64,000 nt of DNA from Sphingomonas sp. BK235 (GCF_004345855.1 NZ_SLXN01000011.1:39625-103624); one strand, 5' to 3'. Counted from the stretch's first letter, positions 17,969-26,657 are shown. The notes: generated by a model not told the origin, from the sequence alone. Numbers and translations are program-made.

Positions 17969-18002
17969 TGGTGGACTCCAAGCTAATAACTGGTCTAGTC
18001 CA
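17969..18002. promoter_or_regulatory. candidate GntR operator O3 with adjacent half-site
   Basis: TGGTCTAGTCCA at 17991-18002 matches O1/O2 at ten or more positions, and TGGTGGACTCCA at 17969-17980 is a weaker second copy 22 bp away. The pair lies in the divergent gap between the repressor and the deglycase gene, 28 bp before the deglycase ATG, well placed to repress both directions. Confidence 0.62.
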
Positions 18003-18030
18003 GCTGCGACGATATCAAGGGGAACCAGTA

Positions 18031-19044
18031 ATGGCTTTGGAGATCACGCTCGAAGGCGTCGTCGACACGCTGGAACATGCCGTCTCGCAGCTGCCCGACG
18101 CCTTTGCCTTTGGCGAGCAGGTCGCCAACAAGATCGATCGCATCTATTTCGTCGCGCACGGCTCGGCCAACCGCGCGATGCAGGGAATGGCGTACTGGAT
18201 CGAGCACTACAGCCCGACGATCGAAGTGCGCCGCTACTTTCCGTCCGAGTTCGTGACGCAGGATCCGCCCAAGCTGGACGAACGAACGCTCGTCTTCCTC
18301 GCCTCAAAGTCCGGCACCACGCCGGAGACGGTGCTGGCGGCCGATTACCTGAAGGACAAGCCGTGCCAGGTGGTTGGCTTCACGCTGAAGGGGGACAGCC
18401 CGCTGGCACAGAAGTCGCCGAAGGTGTTTTTGGGCGGCGACACCAGCGAGTCGTTCGTTGCGCTGTTCATGCTGATGCAGGCAGTGGTCGGCGGCGTGCT
18501 GAAGGGGCGCGACGGTTGGTCGCTGGGCGATGAGCTTTTGTCGTCGCTCGCCGCGTTGCCGCGTTCGATCGCGGAGGCCGCGATTGGCAACGACGCGCGC
18601 GCGCTGGCGGACGCACGAACCTATTATCAGGACGAGAACATTTACCACGTCGCGTCCGGCCCAGGCTTCACCCCTGCCTATGTATTCGGCGTGTGCATTC
18701 TGATGGAGATGCTGTGGCTGCACAGCTACCCGATCGAGGCGGCTGAATTTTTCCACGGTCCGTTCGAGATCACCGATGAGAAAACCCCTTTCATTCTAAT
18801 TGTGGGCGAGGATCCCAGCCGCCCGCTGATGGAGCGGGTTTTGCGATTCTGCGAGAAGAACGCGCGCCGCGTGATGATCTATGACTCGCGCGACTTCGCC
18901 ATGCCTGGCGTTGCGCCTAAAATTCGCCCGATCGTCGCACCCTATGTTCTCCAAGCCGCGTTGAAGCGTCTGTCGGAGCATCTGTCCGACCTGCGCGGCC
19001 AGCCGCTGTCAACGCGACGCTATATGTGGAAGACCGAATACTGA
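18031..19044 (+). CDS. SIS-domain sugar isomerase, FrlB/FraB-like Amadori-6-phosphate deglycase
   Basis: 337 residues. Two SIS domains: FVAHGSANRAM and LASKSGTTPETV in the first; the second carries IEAAEFFHGPFEI, which holds the Glu (E239) and His (H242) positions used by FraB-type deglycases. The C-terminus (RRYMWKTEY) resembles E. coli FrlB. Known members split 6-phosphofructosyl-amino acids (fructoselysine-6-P, fructose-asparagine-6-P) into glucose-6-phosphate and the free amino acid. An AAGGGG site precedes the ATG. It is first in the operon with a PfkB kinase and HyuAB. Deglycase class is well supported; the amino acid moiety is not identifiable from sequence. Confidence 0.87.
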   Translation: MALEITLEGVVDTLEHAVSQLPDAFAFGEQVANKIDRIYFVAHGSANRAMQGMAYWIEHYSPTIEVRRYFPSEFVTQDPPKLDERTLVFLASKSGTTPETVLAADYLKDKPCQVVGFTLKGDSPLAQKSPKVFLGGDTSESFVALFMLMQAVVGGVLKGRDGWSLGDELLSSLAALPRSIAEAAIGNDARALADARTYYQDENIYHVASGPGFTPAYVFGVCILMEMLWLHSYPIEAAEFFHGPFEITDEKTPFILIVGEDPSRPLMERVLRFCEKNARRVMIYDSRDFAMPGVAPKIRPIVAPYVLQAALKRLSEHLSDLRGQPLSTRRYMWKTEY

Positions 19045-19056
19045 GGGTCTGAACCG

Positions 19057-19896
19057 ATGCGTCGCATTCTTGGCCTCGGTGATAATACGGTCGACACCTA
19101 TGTCGATCATGGTCTCCAGTATCCCGGCGGCAACGCCGTCAACGTCGCGGTCATGGCTGCACGATTGGGAGCAGCGACCGGCTATCTCGGCTGCGTAGGG
19201 GAGGACGAGGGTGGCGCGCTCGTCCATACATCGCTGCTGGCGGAGGGCGTGGACGTGGCTCGGCTGCGGACACGGGCTGGTGCAAACGCGCGTGCCTTCA
19301 TCGGCCATGTCGACGGCGACCGGCAGTTTCTGCGGACCGAGCCGGGAGTGCGAGCCGATTATCGCTGGGAGGACGCCGACTTCGCCTACATGGCGCAGTA
19401 CGACCACGTGCATACCAGCATCTACAGCCAGCTCGACGACGTGCTGCCGCTGGTGGCCCGCGCCGTGCCGTCCGTTTCGATCGACGGGTCTAATCGCTGG
19501 TCGGTCGAATGGCTCGCACGGGTTTTGCCGCACGTCCGGATCGTGTTCCTGTCGGCGGCCGACGTACCGTCGTCGGAGCTCGACGCGCTGATTACGCACT
19601 GCCTTCGGCTGGGGCCGGAAGCGGTGGTGGCTACGCGGGGCGGCGCAGGCGCGGTTGGAGCCACGAAGGACCAGCGACTGGTCCAGGCGGCGCTGCCGAC
19701 CGAGGTGGTCGACACGCTGGGGGCTGGGGACGGCTTCATCTCCGGCTTTCTCGTGAGTTACCTTAGCGGTGCGTCGCTCCGCTACGCGCTTGGCGCGGGG
19801 GCGGCCTATGCGGCGCGAGTCTGCACCTGGCACGGCGGCTACGGACATGACGCACGCTGGACTGGAGACGTGGCGGTGACGGCCGCGGGACAATAA
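19057..19896 (+). CDS. PfkB-family carbohydrate kinase, FrlD-like
   Basis: 279 residues. The N-terminal LGLGDNTVDTY and PGGNAVNVAV are the sugar-binding signature, and DTLGAGDGFISGF near residue 222 is the PfkB anion-hole and catalytic-Asp motif. Overall layout and the closing WHGGYG resemble E. coli FrlD, which phosphorylates fructoselysine at O6. GAGGG precedes the ATG, 12 bp after the deglycase stop. It is expected to produce the 6-phospho substrate of that deglycase. This kinase-deglycase pair is the strongest evidence for Amadori-compound catabolism. Confidence 0.9.
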   Translation: MRRILGLGDNTVDTYVDHGLQYPGGNAVNVAVMAARLGAATGYLGCVGEDEGGALVHTSLLAEGVDVARLRTRAGANARAFIGHVDGDRQFLRTEPGVRADYRWEDADFAYMAQYDHVHTSIYSQLDDVLPLVARAVPSVSIDGSNRWSVEWLARVLPHVRIVFLSAADVPSSELDALITHCLRLGPEAVVATRGGAGAVGATKDQRLVQAALPTEVVDTLGAGDGFISGFLVSYLSGASLRYALGAGAAYAARVCTWHGGYGHDARWTGDVAVTAAGQ

Positions 19897-19917
19897 TTTT
19901 GTTCAGAGGGGAATAAC

Positions 19918-21972
19918 ATGGTCTGGCGTATCGGCGTCGATTCCGGTGGCACCTTCACCGACGTCTGCCTGTTCAACGAAGACGACGGCCAAGTGCATAT
20001 CTGGAAGGTCTCGTCCACCCCCGACGATCCGTCGCGCGCGATCGCACAAGGCATCGCCGAGGGGCTCGAGCGCGTCGGCGCGCAGGCGGGTGACGTCAGC
20101 TACTTCGGCCATGGCACAACCGTCGGCACGAACGCGCTGATCCAGCATCGCGGCGTGACCACCGGCCTGATCACCTCGGACGGCTTCCGCGACCTGCTCG
20201 AGATCGGGCGCCAGAAGCGTCCAGACCTCTACGACCTGCAAGCCGACAAGGAACCGGTTCTCGTCGCCCGCGCGCTGCGCCTGGAGGTGGCGGAGCGCGT
20301 CCACCACGATGGTCGCGTCGAGACTGCGCTTGACGAGCAGGCGGTGCGCGAGGCCGCTCGCACGCTGCGGGAGCAGGGCGCCAAGGCGGTCGCGATCTGC
20401 TTCCTCTACAGCTTCATCCGCCCGCAACACGAACAGGCGGCGCGCCGCATCGTAGAGGAGGAGTTCCCCGACGCGTTCGTCAGCACCTCGCATGAGGTGG
20501 CGCCGGAGTTCCGCGAGTACGAACGCATGTCGACCGTGACGGTGAACGCCTATCTAGGCCCAGTCATGCAGAAGTATATCGAGCGACTGGCGGCACGGGT
20601 CGCCGAGCTGGGGCTGAAGGTGGCGCCACGGCTGACCCAGTCGAATGGCGGTGTCATAGGCTTCGAACAGGCGGCGCGACTGCCGACCCGCACGGTCCTG
20701 TCCGGACCCAGCACCGGGGTGGTCGCGGCACAGGCGCTGGCGAAGCAGACCGGCATCCTCGATCTCATCACCTTCGACGTCGGCGGGACCAGCAGCGATG
20801 TGGCGCTGCTGAAGGACGGCGTGTGCAAGCTGGTCGGCGAGGCGGATGTGCACGGCTATCCGATCAAAGCACCGATGCTCGATATTCATACGGTCGGCGC
20901 CGGCGGGGGCTCGATCGCAGCGGTGGACAGCGGCGGCCTGCTGAAAGTCGGACCGCGCAGCGCGGGGGCCTTCCCCGGCCCGGTATGCTACGGCAAGGGC
21001 AATGACGAGCCGACGGTGACCGATGCCAATGTCGTGCTCCAGACGCTCAATCCCACCCATCTGCTCGGCGGGCGCATGGCGATCGACCAGGGCCTGGCGA
21101 AGGCGGCGATCGGGAGGATTGCCGATCAGCTCGGCATGGATGTGATGGCGACCGCGCAGGGCATCATCTCGGTGGTTATCGCCAACATGGCGCGCGCGAT
21201 CCGCGTGATCTCGGTGCAGCGCGGCCATGATCCGCGCGACTATACGCTGGTCGCGTTCGGCGGAGCGGGGCCGCTCCACGCGGCGCGACTTGCCCGCGAG
21301 CTGGAGATGCGTCGCATCCTCGTGCCGGTCACACCTGGGATCATGTGCGCCACCGGCCTGTTGCAGACCGACCTGCGCGCGGATTTCGCCAGCACCAGCC
21401 TGACGGTGCTGTCGGACGACGGCGTGGTCAAGCTGGGCGAGGCGTTCGCCGCCCTGGAGGAACGCGCGCAGACGTGGTTCGAAGCCGAGGCGATCCCCGC
21501 CACGGACCGGGTGGTGGAGCGCAGCGTCGACGTGCGTTACGCCGGCCAGAACTACGAGGTGTCGGTCGCGATGCCCGAAGGCCCGGTCGACCCGGTCGCG
21601 ATCGCCGCGATCCGGGCGCGCTTCGAGGAGGAGCACCGCCGTCTGTACGGCTTCATCGCGTCGGAGGACCCGATCCAACTGGTCACCTATCGCGTCGGCG
21701 CGACTGGGCTGGTCGCCAAGGCGGCGTTCCGCGCCTTTCCGGACGCTGGCGCCGACGTCTCGTCCGCGCAGGTCGGGGAGCGCGAGGTGTGGATGCCGGA
21801 AGTGGGCGGCTTCGTCGTCTGCCCGATCTACGACCGCGCGAAGCTGAACCCCGGCAACCGCTTCGCCGGGCCCGCCATCATCGAACAGATGGACACGACC
21901 ACCATCGTCCTGCCCGACATGTTGGTCACCGTCGAGCCGCACCGCAACCTGATCCTGGAGTTCCTGAAGTGA
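19918..21972 (+). CDS. hydantoinase/5-oxoprolinase subunit A (HyuA family)
   Basis: 684 residues, the usual length for N-methylhydantoinase-A/5-oxoprolinase A chains. GVDSGGTFTDVC at residues 4-15 and FDVGGTSSDVALL near 285 are the two phosphate loops; FGGAGPLHA near 445 is a conserved C-terminal motif. With HyuB it performs ATP-dependent ring opening of cyclic amides (hydantoins, 5-oxoproline, caprolactam). A GAGGGG site lies 22 bp after the kinase stop, and the stop overlaps the HyuB GTG start. Its presence in a frl-like operon is unusual and suggests that the Amadori substrate, or the released amino acid, contains or forms a lactam. Confidence 0.92.
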   Translation: MVWRIGVDSGGTFTDVCLFNEDDGQVHIWKVSSTPDDPSRAIAQGIAEGLERVGAQAGDVSYFGHGTTVGTNALIQHRGVTTGLITSDGFRDLLEIGRQKRPDLYDLQADKEPVLVARALRLEVAERVHHDGRVETALDEQAVREAARTLREQGAKAVAICFLYSFIRPQHEQAARRIVEEEFPDAFVSTSHEVAPEFREYERMSTVTVNAYLGPVMQKYIERLAARVAELGLKVAPRLTQSNGGVIGFEQAARLPTRTVLSGPSTGVVAAQALAKQTGILDLITFDVGGTSSDVALLKDGVCKLVGEADVHGYPIKAPMLDIHTVGAGGGSIAAVDSGGLLKVGPRSAGAFPGPVCYGKGNDEPTVTDANVVLQTLNPTHLLGGRMAIDQGLAKAAIGRIADQLGMDVMATAQGIISVVIANMARAIRVISVQRGHDPRDYTLVAFGGAGPLHAARLARELEMRRILVPVTPGIMCATGLLQTDLRADFASTSLTVLSDDGVVKLGEAFAALEERAQTWFEAEAIPATDRVVERSVDVRYAGQNYEVSVAMPEGPVDPVAIAAIRARFEEEHRRLYGFIASEDPIQLVTYRVGATGLVAKAAFRAFPDAGADVSSAQVGEREVWMPEVGGFVVCPIYDRAKLNPGNRFAGPAIIEQMDTTTIVLPDMLVTVEPHRNLILEFLK

Positions 21973-23555
21973 GCGCCACTCCCGAGACCCCGCAGACGCG
22001 CGTCGCCGTCGACCCGATCACGGTGGAGGTGATCGGTAGCGCGATGATGTCGATCGTCGAGGAGATGGGGGAGGCGCTGGTGAAGGCCAGCCACTCGACC
22101 AACATCAAGGAACGACGCGACTGTTCGACCGCGTTGTTCGACCGCCAGGGAAGCGCGCTGTGCCAGGCGGATCACATTCCGATGCATCTCGGCAGCTTCT
22201 TGGGCATCATCCCGCACATCCTGAAGAGCTACCCGGCTAGCGATATCCGGCCCGGCGACGTTTTCTTCGCGAACGACGCCTATGAGGGCGGCGCGACGCA
22301 CCTGCCCGACCTCGTGCTAGCGGAGCCGATCTTCGACGGCGACGTGCTGATCGCGTGGGCGACCAACACCGCGCATCACGCCGACTTCGAGGATCGCGGT
22401 CACGCGCACATCTACCAGGAGGGGATCCGTATCCCGCCCCTGAAGCTCTACCGCGAGGGCGTGCTGCAGGAGGATCTGCAGAAGCTGTTCCTCCTGAACT
22501 GCCAGGTGCCGAAGGAGCGGATCTCGGACCTGCGCGCCCAGATGGCGGCCAATCGGCTCGCGATCGACCGTATAACGGCGCTGTGCCGGCGCTACGGACG
22601 TGACGTGCTGCTCTCAGCCGGCGACGAGCTGATGGACTATGCCGAGCGCAAGATGCGCGCCGGCATCGCCGCCATCCCAGACGGAACGTACCTATTCAGC
22701 GATCGCTTCGACAACCCGGCGATCGACGAGGAGTTCGAGTTCCACTGCACGATCCGAGTCGAGGGCGAGGAGATGTTCCTCGATTTCGACGGTCCCGATC
22801 AGGTGCGCGCCGGGCTCAACATGGTGTTCACGGCCCTGCTCTCTACTGTCTACTATGCGGTGAAGACGGTGGTTGATCCGACGATCCTGCCCAACGCCGG
22901 CCTCGCCCGTCCGCTGCATGTGACGGCGCGGCAAGGATCAATCCTCAACTGCGTCCATCCCGCCGCGGTGAACGGCCGGATCGCACCGTGCCAGCGGGTG
23001 GCGGATATCGTGCACGGCGCGCTGGCGCAGGCGGTGCCGCATCAGGTCACCGCGGCGGGCAATGGTGCCTGCGCGTCGGCGACGTTCGTCGGCGAAAAGC
23101 CGAACGGCGACCTGTGGATCTATCTTGAGACGATCGGCGGCGGCTCGGGTGCGCGCCACAACAAGGACGGCCTCAGCGGTGTCCACGTGCACATGACCAA
23201 CACATCGAACCTGCCTGCCGAGGCGCTGGAGATCGAATATCCCTTGACCCTCCTGCGCTACGAGCTGGTCGCCGGCTCCGGCGGGGATGGGGAGTTCCGC
23301 GGAGGCATGGGCATGCGTCGCGTGTACCGCGCAGAGCGGGATTGCCTAGTCAAGCTGGACGGCTCGCGCCTGAAGAGCCAGCCTTGGGGACTTGAGGGCG
23401 GGCAGCCCGGTGCATCCGGTTCTTATGAATTCACCGGTGATCCCTCCGCCTTTTCCCACGGGAACGGCCGCATGAAGAAGGGCGACGTAGTATCTGTAAT
23501 AACACCAGGAGCTGGAGGCTACGGCGACCCGGGGCGACGATCACCGCCTAGCTAA
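21969..23555 (+). CDS. hydantoinase/5-oxoprolinase subunit B (HyuB family)
   Basis: 528 residues from GTG 21969, which overlaps the HyuA stop (GTGA); this start beats the longer in-frame extension that would run through HyuA. HyuB signatures: DPITVEVIGSAM at the N-terminus, NIKERRDCSTALFD, FFANDAYEGGATHLPD and a C-terminal Gly-rich GSGGDGEFRGGMGMRR. It is the hydrolytic partner of HyuA. It is the last gene of the deglycase-kinase-HyuA-HyuB operon; a 0.7-kb repeat-bearing gap follows. Confidence 0.92.
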   Translation: MSATPETPQTRVAVDPITVEVIGSAMMSIVEEMGEALVKASHSTNIKERRDCSTALFDRQGSALCQADHIPMHLGSFLGIIPHILKSYPASDIRPGDVFFANDAYEGGATHLPDLVLAEPIFDGDVLIAWATNTAHHADFEDRGHAHIYQEGIRIPPLKLYREGVLQEDLQKLFLLNCQVPKERISDLRAQMAANRLAIDRITALCRRYGRDVLLSAGDELMDYAERKMRAGIAAIPDGTYLFSDRFDNPAIDEEFEFHCTIRVEGEEMFLDFDGPDQVRAGLNMVFTALLSTVYYAVKTVVDPTILPNAGLARPLHVTARQGSILNCVHPAAVNGRIAPCQRVADIVHGALAQAVPHQVTAAGNGACASATFVGEKPNGDLWIYLETIGGGSGARHNKDGLSGVHVHMTNTSNLPAEALEIEYPLTLLRYELVAGSGGDGEFRGGMGMRRVYRAERDCLVKLDGSRLKSQPWGLEGGQPGASGSYEFTGDPSAFSHGNGRMKKGDVVSVITPGAGGYGDPGRRSPPS

Positions 23556-24234
23556 TCGGACTCATCATTTCTCAGAGGAAGTCACTTCCTAAGCCTGGTT
23601 TGCCGTCCCGAGGACTCGTTTGGCCACCGCGGTATCGATAAGTGTCCGGACTTAGACAGCTAATTGGGGCGGAGTGACCGCTTCGTGTCCTCTCCCGAGC
23701 GGCGGCAAGCGTCCGTTGCCGCCTCAGGCGTTCGGCACCGCTATGCGAACTTGCAGTGCTCACTTTGGAGGAGTCGCAGGCAGAGCTATCTCGAGCTGGC
23801 AGCTGGCTCAGCATTGCAGCTTCCACGAAGTCGAGAAAGCTGGCCAGAAGGGGGGGTGGCTCGGCCAGGCTTCCGCCATACCTTCCCTGCCCAGAGCAAC
23901 TTTATCGCTCTCCCGAACTCTCGAAGGTCTCGCGCGTCTGGATGAATGAACGGCCGGAGTTGGGAGGCGAGCAGGGGCTCCTGAGTGACCGGTAGTGGGT
24001 CCTACGCTCGGAAGGGAAGGGGCGCGCAAGCGCCCAATAGCGGGCGTCCGCACGGCGAGGTAGAAGAGCGCGTTGACGGGCGGCGAGGATAGGGAAGCGT
24101 TGCGGACCCTACTAGTGACTAATCCTGGGTCTTGCCGCCCAGGAGTAGACAACCTTTTGGCCTAACGTCATCCTCGCCGGACATCGCGCGGCTGCCACTG
24201 GCAATTAGGTTATACGGAAGCGTTGGGAGGCCTT
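23556..24234. other. gene-poor stretch after the HyuAB operon
   Basis: No reading frame here resembles a protein. The second half contains a well-preserved copy of the dispersed repeat (23941-24050). The rest may be eroded sequence. Confidence 0.6.
23941..24050 (+). repeat. dispersed intergenic repeat, copy 2 (near full length)
   Basis: One of the best copies: GATGAATGAACGGCCGGAG, then CTGAGTGACCGGTAGTGGG, then GAAGGGAAGGGGCGCG, ending in a small CGCCC/GGGCG hairpin. Confidence 0.75.
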
Positions 24235-24555
24235 GTGGATAACCATTCTCTCCATGGTACCGCGCATCGAGTCCCGGGAGACCTTGAAGCCGCGCTGCGA
24301 TCGCGTCCCGAGGTGCTGGCGTTGTGGGAAGGCTTGACGCCTCTTGGCCGAAACGAGTTCATCTGTTGGGTCGAGGATGCCAAGCAGCTGGCGACTCGCG
24401 AGCGCCGGATTGAGCGGACGCGCGAAGAACTGGTCGAAGGAAAGAAGCGGCCGTGCTGCTGGGCGGGTTGCATCCATCGAGACGACAAAGCGCCGGGTCG
24501 ATGGCAGCAGACTGTTCTAATCGACCGTAAGGGCAGGATCTCGCCCGCACGCTGA
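24235..24555 (+). CDS. short YdeI/OmpD-associated family protein
   Basis: About 106 residues from GTG 24235 (TTG 24223 is equally possible; GGGAGG lies at 24225-24230). The segment VPGDLEAALRSRPEVLALWEGL ... GRNEFICWVEDAK ... TRERRIERTREELVEGKKR matches the C-terminal domain of the YdeI/OmpD-associated (bacteriocin-protection) family. Most members carry an additional N-terminal domain, so this is a stand-alone C-terminal version. After GKKR the sequence (CCWAGCIHRDD...) looks non-homologous, so the 3' end may be altered. No clear operon partner. Confidence 0.65.
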   Translation: MDNHSLHGTAHRVPGDLEAALRSRPEVLALWEGLTPLGRNEFICWVEDAKQLATRERRIERTREELVEGKKRPCCWAGCIHRDDKAPGRWQQTVLIDRKGRISPAR

Positions 24556-24661
24556 TCGCCCGCCGTTCGTGTGTGCATTCAATGCTGCGCTAGTCTTCTT
24601 GTTGGGCCGGTACAGGCAAGAGCGGGGCCACAGGTTCACCTCTCGACGGAGGTTCAAAGCT

Positions 24662-25300
24662 ATGATCACGGTTTGGGGTGGACAGACCTCGCGATCGATT
24701 CGGGCCGCCTGGGTTCTGGAGGAAATGGGCCTACCGTACCGCGTGCGGCAGGTGGACATGCTAGCCGCGGAGAAGGATCAGGCGTGGCTTGCGGTAAACC
24801 CCGGCGACTTCCTGCCCGCGATAGAAGACGGGGACGTCACCATGGTGGAGTCTGTGGCGATCATGGAGTATCTGATGGGTCGCTACGGACCCACACCGCT
24901 GCAGCCTTCGGCCGACGATCCGGCCTTCCCGACCTACCAGCAGTTCCTCCATTTGGGCGAAGCGGGCCTAGCGACGTTGATCATGATCCCCTTGGTGAGC
25001 GGCTTCATCGCCCCCAAAGCGGAACGAGACAATTGGGGTGCGCGCTGGGCGCGCGAGTGCGCCGAACGACGGCTGCTGCTCGTGCGGCGGCAACTCGCTA
25101 GAGCGCCCTACATGGCCGGGGACCGGTTCACGGCTGCCGACATTTCGGTGAGCTATGCGCTAAACTTGGGCGCGAACCATGCCGGGTTCGTTCTAAGCGA
25201 TGCCGAACATGCCTATCTCGCCCGCACCACGGCTCGCGATGCTTACAAGCGCGCCTTTGACCACTCGCATGAGGGCCTGGCGGCTCAGACTGGCGACTAG
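24662..25300 (+). CDS. glutathione S-transferase family protein
   Basis: 212 residues from ATG 24662, preceded by GGAGG with good spacing; an in-frame start at 24569 is rejected because it adds a non-homologous N-terminus. A thioredoxin-like N-domain runs from TVWGGQTSRSIRAAWVLEEMGLPY to FLPAIEDGDVTMVESVAIMEYL (the cis-Pro and the ES motif that contacts glutathione), followed by the helical C-domain with GDRFTAADISVSYAL. It conjugates or reduces electrophiles with glutathione in the cytoplasm. A monocistronic gene is likely. Confidence 0.88.
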   Translation: MITVWGGQTSRSIRAAWVLEEMGLPYRVRQVDMLAAEKDQAWLAVNPGDFLPAIEDGDVTMVESVAIMEYLMGRYGPTPLQPSADDPAFPTYQQFLHLGEAGLATLIMIPLVSGFIAPKAERDNWGARWARECAERRLLLVRRQLARAPYMAGDRFTAADISVSYALNLGANHAGFVLSDAEHAYLARTTARDAYKRAFDHSHEGLAAQTGD

Positions 25301-25350
25301 CCACGCCGAGTGCGCCATCTGCATAGGGTCGAGCAAGACCGGATTACTCA

Positions 25351-25430
25351 GATGAACCGACGACCGATATTGGGAAGCTGGGAAGGTGCCTTGGGCGGCT
25401 GCTTTTGGGTCTCAGCACGGGATAGTAGAG
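25351..25430 (+). repeat. dispersed intergenic repeat, copy 3
   Basis: GATGAACCGACGACCGATAT opens the copy; CGGCTGCTTTTGGGTCTCAG and AGCACGGGATAGTAGAGG match the later blocks. Moderately degenerate. Confidence 0.65.
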
Positions 25431-25562
25431 GACGGTCTGTCCTTGGTCAGGATAGTTCGCAGTCAGGGAGTGTTTCGATGCGAGTAGCTGAACACGCGCG
25501 CTAGGCGCCAGCCGTCAAGCGCTCGCTGCCATAGCTGCACGAAGTGCGTCCGTCCCGACCTT

Positions 25563-25799
25563 TCGCTTCGGGCCATCTCCTTTGCCTTCGTAGAAGCCGC
25601 GGTCGCCTTCCTCGATAGCGCCGAAGCTTGGCCCGGTCTCGGCGCGCAAGGAAGGCTCAGCCGCGCTTTGAGCCAGGGCATCCGCCACCTTGTCCGCGGC
25701 GACTACCTCGTTCTCTACCGGGTCGATCCGGAAGCTGTGACCATTCTGACGATCCCCCACGGCGCGATGGATTACGCCGAGCATCTGGATCTGCTGTGA
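25563..25799 (+). pseudogene. 5'-truncated RelE/ParE-type toxin remnant
   Basis: The frame ending at TGA 25797-25799 encodes AFLDSAEAWPGLGAQGRL, then GIRHLVRGDYLVLYRVD and VTILTIPHGAMDY, the last two-thirds of a ParE-family toxin. No ATG, GTG or TTG start is present upstream in frame, and the sequence before it is not homologous, so the gene is broken. No antitoxin gene was recognised next to it. The remnant lies just after repeat copy 3. Confidence 0.6.
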
Positions 25800-25951
25800 A
25801 GGGCTGGTCGAGGGCTTGCTGAGGAGCTGTGGCGAAGCCGCCAGGAGCACACAGTGGGCGCGCAGCTGGGCTAGCGCTGAGGATCTCTGTGGCAGGTTCG
25901 AACGTCCGGCGCAGCCTCAGCGCCCTAGTCATGGCTCTCCAGTTTTGCTTA

Positions 25952-26365
25952 TCAGCGGCGGCGTGTCGCGCGATACTCGGCCTCGGTACCCTCCATGCAC
26001 GGCTTTTCGTCTCGTCCACAATGAGTGATTGCGGCGATGCGGCTCTGAAGGCGTCTCTTCGCAGCGCAGTTGAAATGCGGTGAGAAGGACATAAGGGTAA
26101 GCGGAACTGGCGTCATGGTGGCGGTTTGACGCAAATAGTCTAGCGTCTTTGCTTCGGAAATCACGGTTCCGTTCCACCGCCAAGCGCCGGAGCGAAGCTG
26201 TATCGCGGTATTCCAAACTGGCTCGAAGTACGGCTTATGCGGTGGAGGCTGCTGCCTCGCTAGCTGCCAACCCGCGACGGTCGGGCATTTTGGCGCTGTA
26301 ACCGCTTCCGCCGGAACAGTTGAGATCGCCGCCGACATCCAGAAATAGACAAGAGAAAGCGTCAT
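25952..26365 (-). CDS. small conserved exported protein of unknown function
   Basis: 137 residues. The N-terminal ~20 residues are hydrophobic (signal peptide or anchor, cleavage near AEA). The middle (RSGAWRWNGTVISEAKTLDY, then MTPVPLTLMSFSP, FNCAAKRRLQSRI) recalls short ExbD/TolR-like periplasmic proteins seen in sphingomonads: an N-term beta strand, a WNG turn and a conserved Cys. The GC-rich tail (EAEYRATRRR) may be an extension. No function can be assigned. Confidence is limited by its short length and the decayed surroundings. Confidence 0.6.
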   Translation of the reverse strand: MTLSLVYFWMSAAISTVPAEAVTAPKCPTVAGWQLARQQPPPHKPYFEPVWNTAIQLRSGAWRWNGTVISEAKTLDYLRQTATMTPVPLTLMSFSPHFNCAAKRRLQSRIAAITHCGRDEKPCMEGTEAEYRATRRR

Positions 26366-26466
26366 TGGGTAAGCCTACCCCAAGCTGAGGCTTGCTGCCA
26401 GAGTGCTCTAAGCCGCAATCTCGCTGCTTTTAGGTGCCTTGAACACGTCGCTGGCTCGATCGGCGA

Positions 26467-26535
26467 GATGAACAAGCTTCCGATGTTGGAAGGGCGCCGG
26501 GTGGACCTGAGTGACCGGTGTTGGGTCCTGGTTCT
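26467..26535 (+). repeat. dispersed intergenic repeat, copy 4
   Basis: GATGAACAAGCTTCCGATG ... CTGAGTGACCGGTGTTGGG. A 12-bp inverted match to its CTGAGTGACCGG core lies at 26617-26628, suggesting an inverted partial copy just downstream. Confidence 0.65.
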
Positions 26536-26657
26536 TACTCGCTCAGCCGACGCTACGCCGCCATTTGGAAGGCCGCTTCGCCGTATCAGTATCGTGCTGA
26601 GGCACTTGGAACGGCGCCGGTCACTCAGTCGATGTGACCGGCGCACCTTAGCCTTCG

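Larger units (their letters stand above)
25301..25951. other. decaying stretch with repeat and toxin remnant
   Basis: Contains repeat copy 3 (25351-25430) and the 3' part of a ParE-like toxin gene (25563-25799). The rest has no recognisable coding or RNA signal. Confidence 0.55.

Noticed and set aside
20554..21942. 462-residue frame antisense to HyuA
   Set aside because: Long antisense frames are expected in this GC-rich DNA; the residues are Arg/Asp/His/Gly-rich without motifs, and the sense frame is a clear HyuA.
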